From Syntrophorhabdus sp. PtaB.Bin047 (GTDB taxonomy: Bacteria; Desulfobacterota; Syntrophorhabdia; Syntrophorhabdales; Syntrophorhabdaceae), in contig MVQP01000027.1 in NCBI GenBank assembly GCA_002067235.1, forward strand, positions 1-32,481: a stretch of DNA of 32,481 nt. Direction: 5' to 3'. This document shows, piece after piece, positions 24,679-32,344 of the stretch. The notes under the pieces were generated by a model that had not been told where the DNA came from, ran no database searches, and was given only the letters and a program-made list of their open reading frames with translations. Both the position numbers and the translations under genes were made by a program. Position 1 is the stretch's first letter. Each line of letters opens with the position of its first letter.

Positions 24679-25125
24679 TCAGATCTTCATCTCCAGGTTG
24701 ATCATGTCCCCTCTCTTGAAACCTATCCGATCGAAGAACTTAAGGAGGTCCCAGTCTCTCCAGTTCACGAAAACGTAGATCGTGTCGACGCCGACCTTCT
24801 TGAACATTGAGAACATCTCCCGGAAGAGAAGCCTCGCAATCCCCTGCTTCTGGTACTCCTTCCTGATCCCGAGCGTGTCTATCCATGCGATGTTCTCAGG
24901 TATGCCGTATTCCCAGCCGCTCGCGCTGCCGAGAATGAAACCGATGATCCGACCGTCAAGCTCGGCTGCAAGCGAGGGCACCCCCGACACCTCGGCCCTC
25001 TCCAGCCTTACTTCCCAGTAGTCTCTTCTTCTTGTCCCGAGGAGTGATTCGTCGATATCGGTGACGGCATCGAGGTCCTTCAAGGTAAGCACTTTCAGCT
25101 TCACGGGTCCGGTGGCGAGTTCCAT
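24679..25125 (-). CDS. GNAT-family N-acetyltransferase
   Basis: 148 residues from ATG 25125, supported by GGGAGG about 9 nt upstream; longer readings run into repeat DNA. GNAT landmarks are a beta strand with LAAELDGRIIGFILGS (about 53-68), the acceptor strand WIDTLGIRKEYQKQGIARLLFREM, whose RKEYQKQGIA is the acetyl-CoA pyrophosphate loop (about 88-97), and the C-terminal VDTIYVFVNWRDWDLLKFFDRIGFKRGDMINLEMKI. The substrate cannot be told from sequence; the RimI-like layout would allow a protein or small-molecule amine. It is transcribed alone, with its own terminator, divergent from ruvX across a family A repeat. Confidence 0.85.
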   Translation of the reverse strand: MELATGPVKLKVLTLKDLDAVTDIDESLLGTRRRDYWEVRLERAEVSGVPSLAAELDGRIIGFILGSASGWEYGIPENIAWIDTLGIRKEYQKQGIARLLFREMFSMFKKVGVDTIYVFVNWRDWDLLKFFDRIGFKRGDMINLEMKI

Positions 25126-25233
25126 GGCTCTATGCCTCCCACGCGCGACTTGCTTTCTTACTGTGGAGTATAGCAGAGAAAGGGGACTTGTCAACACGAG
25201 GGCGGGGGGAGGGAAGAGCAGGAACAAGGACAG

Positions 25234-25414
25234 GATAGGACCTATAGGAATGGATAGGACCAATAAGACTTACAGGACTTATAGGGCAGATGGGACTTAT
25301 AGGACACTTTGCAGGCAATCGTTGCCCGCGGGGCAGCGGATCGGTCCTATAGGCCCTACGCGTCCTATAGGTCTTATTCGTCCTATAGGTCCTATTCTGT
25401 CCTATTGGTCCTAT
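25234..25414. repeat. Inverted array of 9-nt units (family A, copy 2)
   Basis: The left arm, 25234-25305, consists of ATAGGACCT-type 9-mers. A centre of about 36 bp contains TTGCCCGCGGGGCA. The right arm, 25343-25414, is complementary (GGTCCTATAGGCCC...GTCCTATAGGTCC...). The flanks are also mirrored: purine-rich GGGAGGGAAGAGCAGG on the left, CCTGCTCCCTGCACCCTG on the right. It fills most of the divergent gap between the GNAT gene and ruvX (25126-25538), where no gene is seen. Confidence 0.9.
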
Positions 25415-25505
25415 CCCCGCCCCTGCCTCCGATCTTTCCTGAATCCTGCTCCCTGCACCCTGTTCACTGCGACCTCTGGCAACGTCCCGCCGGGTAGTTT
25501 TGTTC

Positions 25506-25533
25506 TTGAAACGAAAGCAAAAACTGCTATAAT
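25506..25533 (+). promoter_or_regulatory. Promoter of ruvX, implying a leaderless mRNA
   Basis: TTGAAA (25506-25511), a 16-bp spacer and a perfect TATAAT (25528-25533). The ruvX ATG starts at 25539, 6 nt after the -10 box, just where transcription should begin. No Shine-Dalgarno sequence is present. Confidence 0.7.
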
Positions 25534-25538
25534 AGTTG

Positions 25539-25955
25539 ATGCGTATACTCGGATTGGATGTGGGGGACAAGAAGATCGGGGTGTCTTTGTCCGATCCCAC
25601 GCTATCGATTGCCCAGGGACTGAAACTGTATCGCCGTGCCTCCCTCGAAGAGGATATCGAGGAGTTGAAGCGCATCGTGCAGGAACACGAGGTCGGGGAG
25701 ATCGTTGTAGGCCTTCCCAGGAACCTGAACGGCACTATCGGAACACGGGCGCAGAACGTCATGGGGCTTGCCGACAGGATCCGTGAATCGGTGGCCATAC
25801 CCGTTACCCTCTGGGATGAGCGTTTCAGCACGAATGAGGCACACAGGGTCTTTGACATGGCCGAGGTGCGCCACAAGAAGAGAAAACCATATCTGGATAT
25901 CATGGCATCACAGATAATTCTGCAGGGATACCTTGATGCTCGCAGCGCGCGATAA
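25539..25955 (+). CDS. ruvX: RuvX/YqgF-family RNase H-fold nuclease
   Basis: 138 residues, typical for YqgF. MRILGLDVGDKKIGVSLSD is the first RNase H-like strand pair with the catalytic Asp; IVVGLPRNLNGTIGTRAQNV and TLWDERFSTNEAHRVF follow, and the final DIMASQIILQGYLDAR carries the last acidic residue. The family includes the E. coli enzyme involved in 16S rRNA 5'-end maturation and is also called putative Holliday junction resolvase. The ATG at 25539 lies directly after a strong promoter, so the transcript may be leaderless. The end overlaps mltG by 20 nt. Confidence 0.93.
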   Translation: MRILGLDVGDKKIGVSLSDPTLSIAQGLKLYRRASLEEDIEELKRIVQEHEVGEIVVGLPRNLNGTIGTRAQNVMGLADRIRESVAIPVTLWDERFSTNEAHRVFDMAEVRHKKRKPYLDIMASQIILQGYLDARSAR

Positions 25956-26934
25956 AAAGACCATCGTCATTGCCATCATTATTTTCGTCTTTTCTCAGGG
26001 CCTGATATTTGCCTGCATCCCCAAAGACTACGACCGGTCGATACGGCCTGTCGTCGTGAAGCAGGGAACGGGCGTGTCGGAGATAGCGAATATTCTCAAG
26101 AAGGAAGGCCTCATACGTTCGTCGGCTCTCTTCATGATCGGATCCCTTATGTACAGGGGGCGCCTCATCGCCGGCGAGTACGAACTCACGAGGGACATGT
26201 CCACGTTCGAGATCGTACGGAAGATGGGACAGGGTAAACGGAAGATCTACGTCCTGAAGGTCATCGAGGGCAACAACATATACACGATAGCCGAGTCGGT
26301 CCACAAGAGCGGCATCATGACGAGAGAAGAGTTTCTTGAACTTGCCGCGGACAGGGAGTACCTGCAGCGCATGGGCATCGAAGCAGATTCTCTTGAAGGG
26401 TATCTTGCCTCCAACACGTACTTCTACAGCAAGGAGATCGACAGGGAGAAGTTCTTCGAAGGGATCGCGCTGAGGACCCTCAAGATCTTTGATGATGAAG
26501 GCATCAGGCGGAAGATGGCTTCCCTCGGGATGAACGCGCACCAGGCACTCACGCTCGCCTCGATGATCGAGAAGGAATCGGGAGCGAGAGAAGAGAGACC
26601 GCTTGTCTCCGCCGTCTTCCACAACAGGATGCTCAAGGGGATGTCGCTCGACTGCGACCCCACGGTTATCTACGGAACGAAGGGCTTCGGCTCCCCCATA
26701 AGGAGGATCGACCTTGTGACCCGTACGCCTTACAACACATACATGTTGAAGGGCTACCCCAGGGGTCCGATATGCACCCCGTCGAAGGACTCCATACTGG
26801 CAGCGCTTAACCCGGCACCTGTTGATTATCTTTACTTCGTCTCAAAGAACGATGGTACCCATGTCTTTTCGCGGGACATGGCAGAGCATAACAGATACGT
26901 CGAAATGTATCAGAGAAACAGGACAACACAATAA
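25936..26934 (+). CDS. mltG: Endolytic murein transglycosylase MltG (YceG-like)
   Basis: 332 residues from ATG 25936; a TTG one codon upstream is possible. One membrane helix (about 10-27) anchors the protein. A LysM-like segment (VVVKQGTGVSEIANILKKEGLI) follows, then the YceG domain with SLEGYLASNTYFY and LTLASMIEKESGAREERPLVSAVFHNRM, placing the catalytic glutamate at E212 (equivalent to E. coli E218). DPTVIYG, NTYMLKGYPRGPICTPSKDSILAALNPA and YLYFVSKNDGTHVFS complete the family. It cleaves nascent glycan strands at the membrane. It overlaps ruvX, a common pairing. Confidence 0.95.
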   Translation: MLAARDKKTIVIAIIIFVFSQGLIFACIPKDYDRSIRPVVVKQGTGVSEIANILKKEGLIRSSALFMIGSLMYRGRLIAGEYELTRDMSTFEIVRKMGQGKRKIYVLKVIEGNNIYTIAESVHKSGIMTREEFLELAADREYLQRMGIEADSLEGYLASNTYFYSKEIDREKFFEGIALRTLKIFDDEGIRRKMASLGMNAHQALTLASMIEKESGAREERPLVSAVFHNRMLKGMSLDCDPTVIYGTKGFGSPIRRIDLVTRTPYNTYMLKGYPRGPICTPSKDSILAALNPAPVDYLYFVSKNDGTHVFSRDMAEHNRYVEMYQRNRTTQ

Positions 26935-26948
26935 TAAAGGAGGAATGT

Positions 26949-28130
26949 ATGGCAAAAGATGTTGCAGTTATCGGCGTTGGCCAGACGTACTTCGTCAGGG
27001 GCTATGAGGGCTCCATCAGGGAACTGGCCTTCGAAGCCTTCAGAGAAGCGATGCAGGACGCGAACCTCACAACCAAGGACGTGGACGCGTCCGTCTTCTG
27101 CTCCGCCCCGGAATACGACAAGCAGAGATCACCGGCGGGCGTGCTCGCCGAGTATCTCGGTCTTGTCCCCCAGCCGACATTCTACGTTGAGACAGTATGT
27201 TCATCCAGCACGGTTGGCGTCAAGATCGGCTACAGCATGATCAAGGCAGGTCTCCATGACATCGTCGTCGTCCTCGGTTTCCAGAAGATGTCCGAGATAA
27301 CCTCCGCCGAGTCCCAGGAGAGAATGGGCCGCGGCGGCGACATCCAGTGGGAAGCCCCCTTCGGCACGATGATGCCTGCCTACTACGCGCTCTACGCCCA
27401 GGCGTACCTCGCGAAGAACGGCCTCACTCTCGACGACTTGAGGGATGTCAGGGTAAAGGCGGCCACCTACGGCCAGATCAACGAAAGGGCCGTCTACCGC
27501 AAGGGCGTAAAACCCGAGGATTTCGATCCCAACAACCCTGATGCCAAGATGGCGGGTCCCGTCGCATCGCCCCTGCGCGTGGGCGACTGCTGCGCCAATG
27601 CGGATGGAGCATCATGCATCATCCTCGCGAACGCCGAGAAGGCCAAGATCTTCTCCAAGAAACCGGTATGGATCCTTGGCATCGGCGCCGCGTCAGAGGT
27701 CGTCAACATGGCTTCCAGGCCCGATTTCTCCAAGGGCATCCAGGTCGCGAAGGCAGCCGCCAACGTTGCCTACAAGATGGCCGGCGTGGGCCCCAAAGAC
27801 ATCAACGTCGCCGAAGTCCATGACTGCTTCACCATCGCCGAGATCATGGCATACGAGGGTCTCGGATTCGCGCCCGAGGGCGACGGCAAGCAGCTCATCC
27901 GCGAAAAGGCAACCTACAAGGAAGGCAAGATCCCCGTGAACGTGGACGGCGGCCTCCTCTCAAAGGGCCATCCCATCGGAGCCACCGGCGGATCGCAGAT
28001 CCGGACCATCGTCCTTCAGCTCAGGGATGAAGCCGGCCCGATGCAGGTCAAAGATCCTCAGATCGGCCTCAACCACAATATCGGCGGTGTGGGCCTCTAC
28101 GGAAACGTCACTATTTTTGGGAGGGACTAA
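26949..28130 (+). CDS. SCP2-type thiolase
   Basis: 393 residues of the thiolase fold. The nucleophile is C84 in VETVCSSSTVGVKIGYSMIKAG. Catalytic histidines lie in VAEVHDCFTIAE and in KGHPIGATGG, and NHNIGGVGLYGNVTIF ends the protein. The absence of the second classical CGG cysteine motif places it in the SCP2-like branch, which works with a DUF35 OB-fold partner, encoded one base downstream. Known pairs include archaeal acetoacetyl-CoA thiolase complexes and BbsAB of anaerobic toluene degradation. The substrate here is not evident; acyl-CoA cleavage in aromatic or fatty-acid degradation is a reasonable guess. A strong AAGGAGG at 26937-26943 suggests high expression. Confidence 0.92.
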   Translation: MAKDVAVIGVGQTYFVRGYEGSIRELAFEAFREAMQDANLTTKDVDASVFCSAPEYDKQRSPAGVLAEYLGLVPQPTFYVETVCSSSTVGVKIGYSMIKAGLHDIVVVLGFQKMSEITSAESQERMGRGGDIQWEAPFGTMMPAYYALYAQAYLAKNGLTLDDLRDVRVKAATYGQINERAVYRKGVKPEDFDPNNPDAKMAGPVASPLRVGDCCANADGASCIILANAEKAKIFSKKPVWILGIGAASEVVNMASRPDFSKGIQVAKAAANVAYKMAGVGPKDINVAEVHDCFTIAEIMAYEGLGFAPEGDGKQLIREKATYKEGKIPVNVDGGLLSKGHPIGATGGSQIRTIVLQLRDEAGPMQVKDPQIGLNHNIGGVGLYGNVTIFGRD

Positions 28131-28131
28131 G

Positions 28132-28539
28132 ATGGGATTCGATAAATTTGGAAGAAAGAGCTTCACCAGCTTCACGAAAACGGGAAAATTCGTCGACCTT
28201 CTTGCCGAGGGCAAGGTGGAAGGAACGGTCTGCAAACAGTGCGGAGCGAAGTACTTCCCTCCGAGGGCCGACTGCGCGAAGTGTCTGTCAAAGGACATGG
28301 ACTGGTTTGAGCTGCCCAAGAAGGGCACCCTCGAAACCTTCACCACCGCAATGTACGCCCCCTTCGGTTTTGAAGCCGATGCCCCTTACACCATGGCAGT
28401 CGTGGACTTCGGCGCCGGCGTCAAGGCTTTCGCGCGTCTCGCGAAAGACTTCAGCGATCCGAAGATAGGCATGGATGTCACCGTACGGCCCCTCAAGTAC
28501 GATGACGGCCAGATCACCTTTGAGATAGCAAAGGCGTAA
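28132..28539 (+). CDS. DUF35 OB-fold / zinc-ribbon partner of the thiolase
   Basis: 135 residues from ATG 28132, one base after the thiolase stop, with GGGAGG 6-7 nt upstream inside the thiolase end. The zinc ribbon is C34-x2-C37-x10-C48-x2-C51 (CKQCGAKYFPPRADCAKC), followed by the OB-fold (GTLETFTTAMYAPFGFEADAPYTMAVVDFGAGVKAFARLA...VTVRPLKYDDGQITFEI). Such proteins form stoichiometric complexes with SCP2-type thiolases and hold the CoA substrates, as in BbsA/BbsB and the archaeal thiolase/HMG-CoA synthase complex. It is the last gene of its operon, followed by a perfect palindromic terminator. Confidence 0.92.
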   Translation: MGFDKFGRKSFTSFTKTGKFVDLLAEGKVEGTVCKQCGAKYFPPRADCAKCLSKDMDWFELPKKGTLETFTTAMYAPFGFEADAPYTMAVVDFGAGVKAFARLAKDFSDPKIGMDVTVRPLKYDDGQITFEIAKA

Positions 28540-28551
28540 AGAAAGAATGCG

Positions 28552-28587
28552 AACAAGAAAGGCCGCCCGCGGGCGGCCTTTCTTGTT
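28552..28587 (+). terminator. Perfect 36-bp palindromic terminator
   Basis: A fully self-complementary 36-bp sequence centred on CCCGCGGG, with arms ending in AACAAGAAAGG / CCTTTCTTGTT. It starts 12 bp after the DUF35 stop codon. The T-rich 3' arm suits a rho-independent terminator and the symmetry would let it work in both directions. Confidence 0.75.
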
Positions 28588-28620
28588 GTCCAGGGCACAG
28601 GGATCGGAGGGAAGGGGGCT

Positions 28621-28810
28621 GATAGGACCTATAGGAAAATAGGACCTATAGGACATATTGGACGTATAGGACAGATAGGACTTATAGGACGTTCTGCGGC
28701 CAGTTGCCGCCGTCAGCGCGGGCAATGGACCCGTCCTATAGGTCCTAAGCGTCCTATTGGTCCTATTGGTCTTATAGGTCCTATTCCGTCCTATAGGTCC
28801 TATCGGTCTT
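28621..28810. repeat. Inverted array of 9-nt units (family A, copy 3)
   Basis: The left arm, 28621-28690, is built of ATAGGACCT-type units. A centre of about 42 bp (TGCGGCCAGTTGCCGCCG..., similar in style to copy 2) separates it from the right arm, 28733-28804, of GTCCTATTGGTCCTATAGG-type units. The flanks are again purine-rich on the left and pyrimidine-rich on the right. With the palindromic terminator it occupies 28540-28875, where I see no gene. Confidence 0.9.
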
Positions 28811-28875
28811 GTCAAGACCCTGCGTCCTGATCCCGCCCTCGTTCCCTCTTCCTTTTTCTTCCTAATTCCTTTACA

Positions 28876-30072
28876 ATGAAGCCTGTGATGCTTACCAAAT
28901 CGTTCATACTGGAATTGTTCAGCGCCGCGGCCATGCAGCGGTGGAATGACAAGATACGGCCCGTGGAACTCAAAGAGCTGGACAAGCAGGCGCACAAGAT
29001 GACGATCGCCTATTTCCTGGGCAAGTTCGAGGAATCAAGAGAGGGGTTCGACTGGCTGGAGGTCATCGAGGGAGGGCTCTTCGAGTTCCTGGAGAGGCTC
29101 GTCATAACGGACCTGAAGCCGCAGATATTCAACAGGATAAAGGAGGACAGGAAACGCTACGAGGAACTGACGAAATGGGTATATAAGAAACTGGAGCCCG
29201 TCATCTCTCCCCTGGGCGACGATTTCCTTGAACGTTTCCGGCATTACTTTTCGAGCGCCGACAACACGATCAACAAGCGGATCATCAACGCCGCCCATTT
29301 CTACGCCACCCGCTGGGAGTTCGGCATCATCGAGCGCGCCAACCCCACGGGCTACGAGATACCGGAGATAAGGGGATTCCTGCAGCAGAGGCAGGAGCGC
29401 TACTACGACCTCACCGGCATCCAGCAGCTCGCCCTCTTCGAGAAGTACCGGAATTTCCTCGATCTCTGCGGCCAGCTCCGCTTCCAGTACCGGTGGAGCC
29501 ACATCAACATGATACCCCGCACATCGGTGCTCGGCCACATGCTCATCGTGGCTATCCTCTCCTATCTCTTTTCCCTTGAGATCGGCGCCTGTCCCAGGCG
29601 CTGCTTCAACAACTATTTCACGGGCCTCTTCCACGACCTGCCGGAGGTCCTCACCCGGGACATCATATCGCCCGTCAAGCGCTCCATCGAAGGCCTCGAC
29701 TCTCTCATCAAGGCCTACGAGAGGGAACAAATGGAGAAGGAGGTCTTCAACCTCATCCCGCCGGAATGGCACGAGGAAATGAGAACCTTCACGGAGGACG
29801 AATTCAGCAGCATCGCGCTCGTTGACGGCAAGGTCTTCAAGACCAGCACGGAAACGATATCGAGCCGCTACAACGAAGACCGGTTCAACCCCCGGGACGG
29901 GGCGATGATAAAGGCCGTCGATGACCTCGCGGCCTATGTCGAGACCTACTGCTCCACGGAGAACGGCGTCAAGTCACCGGAGCTGGCCGAGGCCCGCCTG
30001 TCCATCAGCGAAAAATACAGGAACACCGTGATAGGCGGCATCCACTTCCCCGCCCTTTTCGGACAGTTCTAA
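28876..30072 (+). CDS. HD-domain protein (YfbR-like, HD_3)
   Basis: 398 residues. The C-terminal half carries the HD phosphohydrolase core: a histidine in TSVLGHMLIVAILSYL, then GLFHDLPEVLTRDIISPVK, the HD pair with the 'LPEVLTxDIxxPVK' signature of YfbR-like 5'-nucleotidases, and a late acidic/helical segment AMIKAVDDLAAYVE with the final metal-ligand aspartate. The N-terminal ~190 residues (EFLERLVITDLKPQIFNRIKEDRKRYEELTKWVYKKLEP...) are helical and less familiar, so the protein is about twice the size of YfbR. A nucleotide or other phosphate ester is the likely substrate class, not a specific one. No clear Shine-Dalgarno sequence precedes ATG 28876. It stands alone between two repeats. Confidence 0.82.
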   Translation: MKPVMLTKSFILELFSAAAMQRWNDKIRPVELKELDKQAHKMTIAYFLGKFEESREGFDWLEVIEGGLFEFLERLVITDLKPQIFNRIKEDRKRYEELTKWVYKKLEPVISPLGDDFLERFRHYFSSADNTINKRIINAAHFYATRWEFGIIERANPTGYEIPEIRGFLQQRQERYYDLTGIQQLALFEKYRNFLDLCGQLRFQYRWSHINMIPRTSVLGHMLIVAILSYLFSLEIGACPRRCFNNYFTGLFHDLPEVLTRDIISPVKRSIEGLDSLIKAYEREQMEKEVFNLIPPEWHEEMRTFTEDEFSSIALVDGKVFKTSTETISSRYNEDRFNPRDGAMIKAVDDLAAYVETYCSTENGVKSPELAEARLSISEKYRNTVIGGIHFPALFGQF

Positions 30073-30077
30073 GAACG

Positions 30078-30108
30078 GTCGCAGGTCACAGGTCGCAGGT
30101 TTCAGGCT
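30078..30108. repeat. Single arm of CAGGTYN heptamers (family B, copy 3)
   Basis: GGTCGCAGGTCACAGGTCGCAGGTTTCAGGCT with period 7, starting a few bases after the HD-protein stop codon. No complementary arm is seen before the next promoter at 30135, so this is a solo or truncated copy. Confidence 0.7.
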
Positions 30109-30134
30109 AGAGGCAAGGACAAAAGGCAACCCCC

Positions 30135-30163
30135 TTGACAAAAACCCTCCTTGCAATTACCAT
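30135..30163 (+). promoter_or_regulatory. Promoter of the selenocysteine cytochrome gene
   Basis: A perfect TTGACA (30135-30140), a 17-bp spacer and TACCAT (30158-30163). The expected start is near 30170, giving a leader of about 11 nt before ATG 30181. A second TTGACA occurs at about 30166-30171 but has no matching -10 box upstream of the gene. Confidence 0.55.
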
Positions 30164-30180
30164 TCTTGACAAGGCACCGT

Positions 30181-31431
30181 ATGAGAAACCACTCCTCAGG
30201 TCTGGTCATCCTTCTATCGATGCTCATGCTGACGGGGTTCATTCTGCCTTCACTCCTTTACGCCGTTGAAAGCGGCTGCGTGAAATGCCATACCAATGAA
30301 AGGATGCTCCGGTCCCTCCACCAACCCGTGAAGGTGGTGCTCGAGGAAGGCGTGGGGTGAGCTGGGGCCCCTCCGTCGGTCCCGACGGAGTCCCGGTACA
30401 AGGCCTTCCTTGTGGACAGAAAGCTTCTCGACAGCGATCCCCACTTCGCCGAAGGCTGCGCCTCCTGCCACCGCGGCGATGAAAGGGCGGCTTCCCGGGA
30501 GAAGGCCCACGCCGGCTTCATCAAGAAACCGTCCGCAGATCTCGCGACCTGTGGAAAATGCCACGACAAGATAGCGGGAACATACGCCAACGCCCTTCAC
30601 TTCACCACTGCCGGGCTAAGGCACGGCGTGTCGGGCAGGTTCTCGACCCCTGAGCGCAGGGTGTTCGATGAGAAGGTCTTCCAGCAATCCTGCCGGAGTT
30701 GCCACGCCTCCTGCGGTGACTGCCACGTCAGGTCTCCACGGATAGCGGGTGTGGGCACGGGGCTTCTCAAGGGCCACAGATTCGTCGCGAAGGACGACGG
30801 CAAGACCTGCGCCATGTGCCACGGAGGACGGGTCTACCCCGAATTCACGGGGGATTTCGGTGGATCGGCCGACATCCATTACCAGAAGGGGATGACCTGC
30901 CTCGACTGTCACGGCAAGACCGAACTCCACGGCATGGGAACGACCCAGACATCGAAGCGGGAGGTAAAAGAAAGGCCTGCCTGCGAAAAATGCCACAAGG
31001 CGGGAACCGAGAAGACGGAAAAGGCGAAAACCTCCCACGCGCAGCATAGGGACAGGGTAAGCTGCTATGCCTGCCATTCGGGCGGCGTGTATACGAACTG
31101 CCTCGACTGCCACCTGGGGAAAGGCGCCACACCCAAACCCGGATTCTTCCTGGGTCTCGACCCCAAGGACAGGAAGACGGTCACGACCCTGCGCCTTGTT
31201 CCCACGGTCCGCGACACATTCAAGACCGCCGGGATAGCGATGGAAAAATACGACTCCCTTCCCAATTACTGGGCCACACCCACACACAACATCAAGAAGA
31301 GGACCGACCGGACCCGTTCCTGCGAGGTCTGCCACGTCGAGAAACGGGACTTCCTCACGAAGGAGGGCCTCATCAAGAACGGATCGAAGGCGAACGAGCT
31401 TCTGCTCTACAGCCCAAAACCAATAAAGTAA
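30181..31431 (+). CDS. Eleven-heme c-type cytochrome with in-frame UGA (probable selenocysteine 60)
   Basis: 416 residues if UGA 30358-30360 is read as selenocysteine. Residues 1-28 are a signal peptide (LVILLSMLMLTGFILPSLLYA). Eleven CxxCH heme motifs begin at C33, C93, C124, C171, C178, C210, C240, C268, C295, C307 and C381, one before and ten after the UGA. The frame is unchanged across the UGA, and no start codon with a good ribosome binding site follows it; only the first part encodes a signal peptide, without which hemes 2-11 could not be matured in the periplasm. A strong SECIS-like hairpin lies directly downstream. Sec60 sits in EEGVG-U-AGAPP, not in a heme motif. The rhodanese gene follows 10 bp after. 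A role in extracytoplasmic electron transfer or sulfur/selenium/metalloid reduction is inferred. The alternative is a nonsense-mutated pseudogene. Confidence 0.85.
30371..30390 (+). promoter_or_regulatory. Candidate bacterial SECIS hairpin in the cytochrome gene
   Basis: CTCCGTCG pairs perfectly with CGACGGAG (8 bp) around loop GTCC. The stem begins 10 nt and the loop 18 nt after UGA 30358-30360. The apical GGUC resembles the SelB-binding loop of E. coli fdhF. A further GGG/CCC pairing below the stem is possible. Confidence 0.75.
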
Positions 31432-31441
31432 AGGAGAGACC

Positions 31442-32338
31442 ATGAAAAGACCGGTTCTGTGCACCATTACTGTCTTTGTTCTTCTCATGCTGATGCTTCC
31501 CTTCACGTCACTCGCCCGCGACATCGAGCCCATCGTATCCACCGACTGGCTGCAACAGCACGCGAGTGATCCGAAACTCGTCATCATCGACATCAGGAAG
31601 GTCGAAGAGTACAAGGCCGGCCATATCCCCAACGCCGTCAACGTGGTCTACGGCTCTTTCGCCATCATGAAGGCGGGACTCAGGAACGAGATGCCGCACG
31701 CGGACGATCTCTCGGACGTTCTCTCCAGTGCCGGCATCGGGGCTGATTCCCATGTCGTCGTCGTGGGAAATGCCGACACCGTGCCTAATCGCACCGACAT
31801 ATCCCGCGTGGCAATAACGCTCCGCTACGCCGGTGTCACGAACGTGGCGATCCTGGACGGAGGGTATGGCAAGTGGCTGGCCGAGAAAAAGCCTGTCGCC
31901 ACGGACATCGTCAAACCCAAACCCGTGAAGCACGACATCAAGGCCACCGAGGCCATGTTCGTGAAGAAGGATCACGTTCTCGGCGCTATCGGCAAGGTTA
32001 CAATGATCGACACAAGAGAACCCGAATTCTATGAGGGCAAAAAGAAGATGGATTTCGTGGTCAAACCGGGCAGGATAAAGGGCGCTGTCAACCTGCCGCC
32101 GTCACAAGCATACACGAAGGACGGCACATTCAAGACCAGGGCCGAACTGGCCGCCCTCGTCGCAAAGGCCGCCGGCTCCGATCCCGCGAAAGAGATCATC
32201 CTCTATTGCGATATGGGTAAGGTGTGCTCTTCATGGGGGTACGTCATGACGGAATTGCTCGGCTACAAGAACGTCAAGATCTACGACGGTTCAACGGAAG
32301 AATGGATGAAGGACCCGAAAGCGCCCGTGGAACCGTAA
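31442..32338 (+). CDS. Exported tandem-rhodanese sulfurtransferase
   Basis: 298 residues with a signal peptide (about 1-25, VLCTITVFVLLMLMLPFTSLA-RD) and two rhodanese domains. Domain 1 (about 32-150: LVIIDIRKVEEYKAGHIPNAVNV...VAILDGGYGKWL) has lost the catalytic cysteine: its loop reads VVVVGNADTVPNRTD. Domain 2 (about 170-295: VTMIDTREPEFYEG...GRIKGAVNLPP...IILYCDMGKVCSSWG) keeps C256 at the active site. This is the usual layout of thiosulfate/3-mercaptopyruvate sulfurtransferases, but here it is periplasmic. AAAGGAGAG precedes the ATG, and the gene starts 10 bp after the cytochrome stop, so the two are co-transcribed. Rhodanese proteins also neighbour multiheme cytochromes in the ext clusters of Geobacter. 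Substrate unknown. Confidence 0.92.
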   Translation: MKRPVLCTITVFVLLMLMLPFTSLARDIEPIVSTDWLQQHASDPKLVIIDIRKVEEYKAGHIPNAVNVVYGSFAIMKAGLRNEMPHADDLSDVLSSAGIGADSHVVVVGNADTVPNRTDISRVAITLRYAGVTNVAILDGGYGKWLAEKKPVATDIVKPKPVKHDIKATEAMFVKKDHVLGAIGKVTMIDTREPEFYEGKKKMDFVVKPGRIKGAVNLPPSQAYTKDGTFKTRAELAALVAKAAGSDPAKEIILYCDMGKVCSSWGYVMTELLGYKNVKIYDGSTEEWMKDPKAPVEP

Positions 32339-32344
32339 GAAGAT

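Noticed and set aside
30181..30360. Short separate gene for a one-heme protein, with a second cytochrome gene starting near 30412
   Set aside because: Both parts are in the same frame, the second part lacks a signal peptide and ribosome binding site, and a SECIS-like hairpin follows the UGA. Selenocysteine read-through explains all of this better.
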